From: Deltaproteobacteria bacterium
GTDB lineage: Bacteria; Desulfobacterota; Desulfuromonadia; Geobacterales; DSM-12255
Assembly: GCA_017861215.1 (NCBI GenBank)
Contig: JAGFXN010000008.1
Location: 1-14,806, forward strand
Direction of reading: 5' to 3'
DNA length: 14,806 nucleotides
The translations under genes and the position numbers were made by a program. Below are positions 8,330 through 13,674 of the stretch, in pieces; positions within the stretch are counted from its first letter, which is position 1, and each line of letters starts with the position of its first letter. Under the pieces are notes generated by a model. The model saw nothing but the letters and a program-made list of their open reading frames with translations, was not told where the DNA came from and did not search any database.

Positions 8330-9151
8330 ATGGCGATCATAACTATATCCCGTGAAATGGGTACGGGAGCCTACAAGATTGCAAAAGATGTTGCAAAAAA
8401 AATGAAATATACTCTTGTAGATGGTAGCAAGATTGCCGAAGTAGCCGAACTGTACGGGCTGACCACTGAAATCCTGGAACGTGTAGACGAAAAGCCGCCA
8501 GTCTACATTACTGCAGAAGATCGTATGCAGGCAGCCTGCCTGAACAAGGTTGAGCTTGTTCTCCTTGATTTTGCCAAGGCCGGCAATGTGATTCTCTACG
8601 GCAGAGGCTGTCAGGATCTGCTGAAAGGAATCGGCAATATGCTGCGAGTCAGGTTTATTGCACCATTTGAAGAGCGGGTTGAAAAGTTTGCCGAACGTGA
8701 GTGGATTGATCCGGATCTTGCTCATGAGTTTATCCGCAAGAGCGACCATCAGAGAGCCGGTTTCATCCATTTCTATTTTGATCGTAACTGGAATGATCCT
8801 CTTGGCTATGATCTCGTTTTCAACACAGCCGTTCTTTCAGAGGCCTCGATAATAGACTGTATTGTTGCTGCTGCAAAAGATGCGAAACTGAAAGCCGCTG
8901 AAGCTGATGCGGTGAAACAGATCGATGACATCATTCTGGCGAAAAAAATAGAGACGGAGCTTCTCAGTTCAGGAAGTATCGAGAGTCTTCATCTTAAAAT
9001 CGAAGCCTATAACGGGAAAGTAAATCTTTGCGGTCATGTGCATTCAGATGCCGAGCTCGCCGAAGCGGTAAAAATCGCTCATTCAGTTGCGGGTGTCAAG
9101 GCGGTAAAGAATGATCTCAGTGTTGTTTCTTTCCGGAGATATAAAGAATAG
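8330..9151 (+). CDS. Cytidylate-kinase-like domain fused to a C-terminal BON domain
   Basis: The 273-aa protein starts MAIITISREMGTGAYKIAKD, the signature of the cytidylate-kinase-like family (Cytidylate_kin2). This P-loop lacks the classical GK[ST]. Further family features are GRG at 91-93 and DPLGYDLVFNT at about 156-166. An Ala/Lys-rich linker (about 183-198) leads to a BON domain at about 199-268 (EAYNGKVNLCGHVHSDAELAEA, with a conserved central Gly and VAGVKAVKNDL). BON domains mostly occur in envelope proteins and are thought to bind phospholipid, yet no signal peptide or membrane segment is visible, so the product should be cytoplasmic. ATG 8330 is chosen over GTG 8327 because AAGGAGG (8317-8323) is six bases upstream. 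The substrate is unknown; it need not be CMP. A hairpin terminator follows directly. Confidence 0.85.
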   Translation: MAIITISREMGTGAYKIAKDVAKKMKYTLVDGSKIAEVAELYGLTTEILERVDEKPPVYITAEDRMQAACLNKVELVLLDFAKAGNVILYGRGCQDLLKGIGNMLRVRFIAPFEERVEKFAEREWIDPDLAHEFIRKSDHQRAGFIHFYFDRNWNDPLGYDLVFNTAVLSEASIIDCIVAAAKDAKLKAAEADAVKQIDDIILAKKIETELLSSGSIESLHLKIEAYNGKVNLCGHVHSDAELAEAVKIAHSVAGVKAVKNDLSVVSFRRYKE

Positions 9152-9170
9152 TATTTTCCCCCCGAATAAT

Positions 9171-9206
9171 AAAGGCGCTACAGAATATCAACTCTGCAGC
9201 GCCTTT
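9171..9206. terminator. Bidirectional intrinsic terminator between converging genes
   Basis: The arm AAAGGCGCT (9171-9179) pairs with AGCGCCTTT (9198-9206); the stem continues imperfectly through CAGA/TCTG. The flanks are T-rich to the right (CTTTATTCTT) and A-rich to the left (GAATAATAAA), so either strand yields a hairpin followed by U-rich RNA. It lies between the kinase-BON stop (9151) and the stop of the minus-strand small gene (9233), as expected of a shared terminator. Confidence 0.75.
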
Positions 9207-9232
9207 CTTTATTCTTGTCGAACGCACCCGGC

Positions 9233-9496
9233 CTACTCTTGATCGTCACCCTCACCCTCTTCATCGAAATCGTCAAAGTCTGACTCATCATCGTCTTCCA
9301 GATCGTCCTCATCATAAAGCAGGGTTTGGCGGTCGTCTTCCTCCCTGATTGCCTCGAACTTTTCCAGCAACAGTTTATTGGTGCAGAAACGGCCTTTCCT
9401 GTAGGCACAGGTATCGAGATCACAAAGGTCAAACAGTTGTATTTCACTACAAAGTCTGTCAACCGGAGTGCAGGGTTGCTCTTGTTCTTCTGTCAT
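9233..9496 (-). CDS. Small Cys-rich protein with an acidic C-terminal tail (unknown function)
   Basis: The product is 87 aa from the ATG at 9496-9494, which shares one base with the TGA of fbp (TGATG), so its translation is very likely coupled to fbp. The N-terminal half holds five cysteines (Cys 9, 16, 25, 30, 38) in a pattern that could bind zinc or an iron-sulfur cluster, with CAYRKGRFC as the tightest group. From about residue 53 on, the chain is almost only Asp and Glu (DEDDLEDDDESDFDDFDEE), so it should be strongly negative and disordered. There is no signal peptide or membrane segment. I do not recognise a named family. It is the last gene of the rlmD-fbp unit and sits before the terminator. 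A TTG at 9499 would add one residue. Coding status is supported by the coupling and by the non-random composition. Confidence 0.75.
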   Translation of the reverse strand: MTEEQEQPCTPVDRLCSEIQLFDLCDLDTCAYRKGRFCTNKLLLEKFEAIREEDDRQTLLYDEDDLEDDDESDFDDFDEEGEGDDQE

Positions 9497-10443
9497 CAAC
9501 CGTTCTCCTCGGACAGGAACTCCACAGCTTTCCGGACATCTTCAAAACAGCCTATATAGACCGGTTCACGGTGATCGAGGCATTCAGGTTTCACATCGAG
9601 GATTGGCATCTTCCCGTTGCTGGCAGCGCCACCGGCATGTTCAATCAGGAACGCCATGGGGTTCAGTTCATAGAGAAGCCTCAGTTTGCCTTTAGGCGCA
9701 TCTGTCAGGGCCGGGTACATGAAAACGCCTTTCCCTTTGAGCAGAATCTGGTTCATGTCAGGGACAAAGCCACCGGAGTATCTGAGTCTGCTCCCTTTGG
9801 TCTCAAGGTAGCTGACGAATTTCTCGGTAGCGGGGGTGTATTTCTTGCGAAGCCCACCGGGGGAGTAGATGCCCCCTGAGGGCAGCATGCTGATATTTTC
9901 TCTGGAGAGAGTGTACTCCATCAGAGAGTTCATGTTAAATTCATGCACGCCGTTACCGACAGAGTAAACCATGGAAACTCGCGGTCCATAGAGAAGATAG
10001 AGCGCGGCAACCTGCTTTCTCCCTTCCTGAAAAAGATCGCAACCCTTGTAAATCGAGACAATGGTGCCGATAGAAAGATTTACATCCACCAGTGAAGAGC
10101 CGTCGAGCGGATCATATGCTACCGAATAGAGATCCGGGCCTGGTAGCTGAGCCTGATAAATATCATCCATCTCTTCCGAAGCTATATTACAGACGACGCC
10201 TGAATGTATCAGCCGTTTTCGCAAAATCCTGTCAGAAAGGACATCAAGAGCAAGCTGTTCTTCGCCATAAAGGTTGGACGTACCGGCAACACCGAGATCT
10301 CCGGTTCGTACCGCATTAATAACATATTTACTTGCCTCGGCAATTTCGCAGATCAGGTGGATGAGATTATCGCAAATATTCTGGCTACGCAAATGCCGGC
10401 GTAAATCAAGTTGGAACCTGGACTTTCCTGCCTCACGGCTCAT
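9496..10443 (-). CDS. fbp: Class I fructose-1,6-bisphosphatase
   Basis: This enzyme hydrolyses fructose 1,6-bisphosphate to fructose 6-phosphate in the cytoplasm, an essential gluconeogenic step for cells living on acetate or similar substrates. The 315-aa chain has the metal-binding ASEE (89-91 region) and the signature DPLDGSS (111-117) followed by LVDVNLSIGT. The C-terminal catalytic and substrate region runs from GKLRLLYELNP (252-262) through LIEHAGG (266-272), with the metal-ligand Glu in YELNP. Length is typical of bacterial class I enzymes. ATG at 10443 is preceded on the minus strand by GGAGGG (10453-10448), four bases away. It lies 63 bases downstream of rlmD on the same strand and overlaps the small Cys-rich gene by one base. 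The gap to rlmD contains a weak promoter-like TTGCCA-N17-TAATTA, so fbp may also be transcribed separately. Confidence 0.95.
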   Translation of the reverse strand: MSREAGKSRFQLDLRRHLRSQNICDNLIHLICEIAEASKYVINAVRTGDLGVAGTSNLYGEEQLALDVLSDRILRKRLIHSGVVCNIASEEMDDIYQAQLPGPDLYSVAYDPLDGSSLVDVNLSIGTIVSIYKGCDLFQEGRKQVAALYLLYGPRVSMVYSVGNGVHEFNMNSLMEYTLSRENISMLPSGGIYSPGGLRKKYTPATEKFVSYLETKGSRLRYSGGFVPDMNQILLKGKGVFMYPALTDAPKGKLRLLYELNPMAFLIEHAGGAASNGKMPILDVKPECLDHREPVYIGCFEDVRKAVEFLSEENG

Positions 10444-10506
10444 GCCACCCTCCGTTGGTATATCCTGATTAATTACGCAAATAAATGTTGCTTGGCAAGG
10501 AAAAGT

Positions 10507-11904
10507 TCACCCTGGCTGGTGCAGGTTGAGCAGCGCCACCGACTCTATATGAGTAGTCTGCGGAAACATGTCAACCGGCTGGATACATTCGGTGTGATAA
10601 CCGGCAGCGTGCAAGGTGACCAGATCACGTGCCAGTGATGCCGGTGAACAGGAAACATAGATTATTCGCGGTGCCTGTAACAGGACTACCTGCTGAAGAA
10701 CTTTTTCTTCGCACCCTTTCCGGGGAGGATTCAGCACAATCAGATCGATTCTTTCCCTGCCATCGACAATCGATTGAAGCTGTTCGATCACATCACCGGC
10801 CTCAAAGCTGCAGTTGCCGAGCCGATTGATCCTGGCGTTCAGTACGGCATCAACAACGGCTGCATCGACAATTTCGATGCCATGGACACTTTTTGCTGAA
10901 GAGGAAAGAAACAGAGAGATGGCGCCGATACCGCAGTATAGATCGAGAACATTTTCCTTGCCGGTAAGCCCGGCATATTTGCGGATCAGTTCATAGATTA
11001 TGCCGGCACTGCCGCTGTTGACCTGGAAAAAGGAGCGCGGAGAAATCATGAATTTAATGCCATGAAGCGATGTTTCAAGGGTGGTCTGCTTGGTATGGAA
11101 AAAATCACGGTTGCCAAGGATAGCATTCCCGGTGGAAGGGTTTATGTTCTGGGCAACAACCAGTGCCTCAGGAACCGCTTTCCTGATAAACGCGGCCAGA
11201 TGATGCAGTTCGTTATAGCTTCTTTCGGCAGTTACCAGTACTGCCATGGCTCTATTTTCGGCTTCCGCCACCCTGACAACCAGATAGCGGAGCAGACCCT
11301 GACCAGAGCGCGGATGATAGATCGGGATTTTCCCTTTCACAATCCCCTGTTTCACGGCGGTGACTATGCGGTTTATGAGGGGGTGATGAAGGGGGCAATC
11401 GGCAATGTCCAGAATATCGTGGCTCTCGCGGCGATAGATACCGATTACCGGTTCGGTAAAACGGCCACCGATGATAAGCTTGGCGCTGTTTCGGTAGTGA
11501 AGCTGACGGGGAGACGGGAGCACCGGATTGATAACTGTCTGATCCAGTTCCTGGTAGCGACGGAGATGGTTGTTGACGCGGGCCTCTTTCCACTGGAGCT
11601 GGCTGGGATACTCCATGGCCATGAGTGGACAGCCGTCGCATTCCGGCAGATGGCTGCAGGGTGGCTTGCGGCGATTATCTGCTGCTTCAATGACTTTCAC
11701 CAGTGCGGCAACAACTTTGTGTTGCCCGGCATGTTCCACCCTGACCACAACCCTTTCTCCGGGCAGTGCTCCGCGCACCCTTATCTGGCAGGTTTCTGCT
11801 ATGCCGATGCCGAAGCCGTCTTCATCCAGAGCGGACACGGAGAGTTCCAGTGTCTGACGTTTTTGCAACAGTGGTTTCGTGATTTTTTTCAATGGCATTT
11901 TCAT
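10507..11904 (-). CDS. rlmD: 23S rRNA (uracil-5-)-methyltransferase, RlmD/RumA family
   Basis: This is an S-adenosylmethionine-dependent RNA m5U methyltransferase of the TrmA/RumA family; RlmD modifies U1939 (E. coli numbering) of 23S rRNA. The 465-aa protein has an N-terminal TRAM domain (about 11-70) and four cysteines of an iron-sulfur cluster (Cys 83, 89, 92, 170; pattern C-x5-C-x2-C...C). It also has SFFQVN (291-296), SAM-binding DLYCGIGAIS (321-330) and LNPPRKGC (391-398). Catalytic Cys419 lies in SCSP and general-base Glu454 in THIE. The Fe-S cysteines separate it from TrmA. Some bacterial homologues target U747 instead (RlmCD type), so the exact site is uncertain. ATG 11904 has no clear ribosome binding site; ATG 11898 is an alternative two codons in. 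See the separate note on possible leaderless transcription. Confidence 0.9.
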   Translation of the reverse strand: MKMPLKKITKPLLQKRQTLELSVSALDEDGFGIGIAETCQIRVRGALPGERVVVRVEHAGQHKVVAALVKVIEAADNRRKPPCSHLPECDGCPLMAMEYPSQLQWKEARVNNHLRRYQELDQTVINPVLPSPRQLHYRNSAKLIIGGRFTEPVIGIYRRESHDILDIADCPLHHPLINRIVTAVKQGIVKGKIPIYHPRSGQGLLRYLVVRVAEAENRAMAVLVTAERSYNELHHLAAFIRKAVPEALVVAQNINPSTGNAILGNRDFFHTKQTTLETSLHGIKFMISPRSFFQVNSGSAGIIYELIRKYAGLTGKENVLDLYCGIGAISLFLSSSAKSVHGIEIVDAAVVDAVLNARINRLGNCSFEAGDVIEQLQSIVDGRERIDLIVLNPPRKGCEEKVLQQVVLLQAPRIIYVSCSPASLARDLVTLHAAGYHTECIQPVDMFPQTTHIESVALLNLHQPG

Positions 11905-11910
11905 GATTTA

Positions 11911-11940
11911 AAACTACTCGGAGCGTGTGAAAAATGTCAA
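11911..11940 (-). promoter_or_regulatory. Candidate promoter of rlmD, starting at or next to the ATG
   Basis: On the minus strand a perfect TTGACA (11940-11935) is followed after 18 bases by TAGTTT (11916-11911), which keeps the three most conserved -10 positions. The predicted transcription start falls at about 11904, the A of the rlmD start codon. This agrees with the lack of a Shine-Dalgarno sequence there. The -10 box is weak, so confidence is limited. Confidence 0.35.
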
Positions 11941-12105
11941 CGCTTATTGTTGCGAGGTTCGCTACCTTGTTGAGTAAATATGTACACGTTATTGCGTATA
12001 TTTAAAACTCATTGCGCCGGAACAATACAGCTGCCTATATTTTAATCAATTGTAACCTGTCGTAATTGCGATGCGTGTATAAATAAAAGTCATCCTAACG
12101 GCCAT

Positions 12106-12121
12106 TGGATTATAATTTGCA
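12106..12121 (+). promoter_or_regulatory. gdhA promoter candidate: TATAAT overlapping a sigma-54-like -24/-12 element
   Basis: TATAAT at 12111-12116 is a perfect -10 hexamer, but no good -35 box lies 16-18 bases upstream. The same bases are framed by TGG (12106-12108) and TTGCA (12117-12121), with exactly ten bases between GG and GC, as in sigma-54 promoters. The -12 half is complete while only TGG of the -24 half matches. Start near 12122-12132; the leader is about 75 bases. Confidence 0.4.
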
Positions 12122-12203
12122 TGCATATGCCCAATTAATAAGCTATAGCGGCTTTTGTGCTGAACAATAGTGCAACAGCCTATCTAAAACCAGGAGGGTA
12201 CAA

Positions 12204-13553
12204 ATGGCAGAGCAGCTGAATGAAACTTTGGAGACAATGTATCAGGACGTATTGAAGCGCAACCCGGGTGAGGTCGAGTTTCACCAGGCAGTGAGAGAGG
12301 TTATTGAGTGTCTCGGACCCGTACTCGTCAAGCACCCTGAATACAAGGAACGCAGGATTATCGAGCGGATCTGCGAACCGGAGCGTCAAATCATCTTCAG
12401 AGTGCCCTGGCAGGACGACAAGGGGAATGTCCATATTAATCGTGGTTTCAGGGTTGAATTCAACAGTGCTCTTGGCCCCTATAAAGGCGGCCTCCGCTTT
12501 CACCCGTCTGTGTATCTCGGCATTATCAAGTTCCTCGGTTTTGAGCAGATCTTCAAGAATTCCCTTACCGGAATGCCGATCGGCGGCGGTAAAGGCGGCT
12601 CCGACTTTGATCCCAAGGGGAAGTCGGACGATGAAGTAATGCGTTTCTGCCAGAGTTTCATGACAGAGCTGTACCGTCACCTTGGCGAGTACACCGACGT
12701 GCCGGCCGGAGATATCGGCGTTGGCGGCCGTGAAATCGGCTACATGTTCGGTCAGTACAAAAGAATTACCAACCGTTATGAAGCTGCTGTTCTCACCGGC
12801 AAGGGTCTCCACTGGGGCGGCTCGCTGGTGCGTACCGAGGCGACCGGTTACGGCGCCACGTTCTTTGTGCATGAGATGCTCAAGGCCCGCAAGGACTCAT
12901 TCGCCGGCAAGACCTGCCTGGTTTCCGGTTCCGGTAATGTTGCCATCTATACCATCGAGAAGATCCATCAGCTCGGCGGCAAGTGTGTTGCCTGCTCTGA
13001 TTCCAACGGCGTCATCTTCCATGAAAAGGGCCTTGATCTCGAACTGATCAAGCAGCTCAAGGAAGTCGAGCGTCGCCGCATCCAGGACTACGTCCAGTAC
13101 CACAAGGATGCCAAGTACATCCAGGGCGGCAATATCTGGGAAATCCCCTGCCAGGTTGCCATGCCTTCGGCTACCCAGAACGAGATCAACGGCAAGGATG
13201 CCAAGCTTCTCGTCAAGAACGGCTGTATTGCCGTTGGCGAAGGGGCCAACATGCCGACCACTCCGGAAGGGGTCAAGGTATTCCTCGACGCCAAGATCGC
13301 CTACGGCCCGGGCAAGGCTGCCAATGCCGGCGGTGTGGCGACTTCGGCGCTGGAAATGCAGCAGAATGCCAGCCGTGATTCCTGGAGTTTCGAATTCACC
13401 GAGAAGAAACTGGAAGACATCATGATCGGCATTCACAAGAACTGCTACGAAACCGCCGAAGAGTACGGTTGCCCTGCCAATTATGTTGTCGGCGCCAATA
13501 TCGCCGGCTTCATCAAGGTGGCCGATGCCATGGTTGCCATGGGTCTCATCTAG
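12204..13553 (+). CDS. gdhA: NADP-specific glutamate dehydrogenase
   Basis: GdhA catalyses the reversible reductive amination of 2-oxoglutarate to glutamate with NADPH and ammonium in the cytoplasm. The 449-aa protein has the length and motifs of the hexameric E. coli-type enzyme. It shows GPYKGGLRFHP (91-101, substrate Lys94), the catalytic loop PIGGGKGG with Lys130, VPAGDIGVGGREIGY with Asp170, and the dinucleotide-binding GSGNVA (242-247). ATG 12204 has AGGAGG (12192-12197) six bases upstream, among the best ribosome binding sites in the window. Codons favour C-ending forms (ATC, AAG, GGC) more than in the pilus genes, which suggests high expression. It stands alone, with a divergent promoter region before it and a strong terminator after it. 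Regulation by nitrogen supply is plausible given the sigma-54-like element but is not shown. Confidence 0.95.
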   Translation: MAEQLNETLETMYQDVLKRNPGEVEFHQAVREVIECLGPVLVKHPEYKERRIIERICEPERQIIFRVPWQDDKGNVHINRGFRVEFNSALGPYKGGLRFHPSVYLGIIKFLGFEQIFKNSLTGMPIGGGKGGSDFDPKGKSDDEVMRFCQSFMTELYRHLGEYTDVPAGDIGVGGREIGYMFGQYKRITNRYEAAVLTGKGLHWGGSLVRTEATGYGATFFVHEMLKARKDSFAGKTCLVSGSGNVAIYTIEKIHQLGGKCVACSDSNGVIFHEKGLDLELIKQLKEVERRRIQDYVQYHKDAKYIQGGNIWEIPCQVAMPSATQNEINGKDAKLLVKNGCIAVGEGANMPTTPEGVKVFLDAKIAYGPGKAANAGGVATSALEMQQNASRDSWSFEFTEKKLEDIMIGIHKNCYETAEEYGCPANYVVGANIAGFIKVADAMVAMGLI

Positions 13554-13580
13554 GCGGACGCACACCTGCTCCTGACGAAG

Positions 13581-13610
13581 AAAAAGCCCGGCTCCCGCCG
13601 GGCTTTTTTT
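13581..13610 (+). terminator. Intrinsic terminator of gdhA
   Basis: AAAAAGCCCGGC (13581-13592) pairs perfectly with GCCGGGCTTTTT (13597-13608) across a TCCC loop. The T-run extends over 13604-13610. It begins 27 bases after the gdhA stop. The A-run on the left also gives a U-tract on the other strand, though no minus-strand gene ends here. Confidence 0.92.
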
Positions 13611-13636
13611 ATGACTGTTTCGGCAGGGCAACCTCC

Positions 13637-13666
13637 TTGACTTTAGCTCCTGAATCCGGCTACTAT
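13637..13666 (+). promoter_or_regulatory. Candidate promoter of ispG, start next to the ATG
   Basis: TTGACT (13637-13642) and TACTAT (13661-13666) are spaced 18 bases apart and match the consensus boxes at 5/6 and 4/6. The predicted start at about 13673-13675 coincides with the ispG ATG at 13675. The preceding gdhA terminator means ispG needs its own promoter. Confidence 0.45.
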
Positions 13667-13674
13667 GCCCCGCT

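Larger units (their letters stand above)
11905..12203. promoter_or_regulatory. Divergent AT-rich control region between rlmD and gdhA
   Basis: The 299 bases hold no credible coding frame. On the gdhA side are TATAAT (12111-12116), the overlapping GG-N10-GC element, and two small palindromes TGCATGCA (12118-12125) and GCATATGC (12123-12130) near the expected start point. The motif ATTGCG occurs three times on the + strand (11991-11996, 12011-12016, 12065-12070). AAATAT (11976-11981) and ATATTT (11998-12003) form an inverted pair with a 16-base spacer, a possible regulator site. No strong hairpin or riboswitch was seen in the leader. Confidence 0.5.

Noticed and set aside
10470..10498. Promoter-like TTGCCA-N17-TAATTA upstream of fbp
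   Set aside because: The -10 box is poor and the gene follows rlmD by only 63 bases on the same strand, so read-through is the simpler view; it is mentioned only under fbp.
11062..11973. 303-codon plus-strand frame opposite rlmD
   Set aside because: It is a shadow of the RlmD gene, whose TRAM, Fe-S, SAM and catalytic motifs are all on the minus strand.
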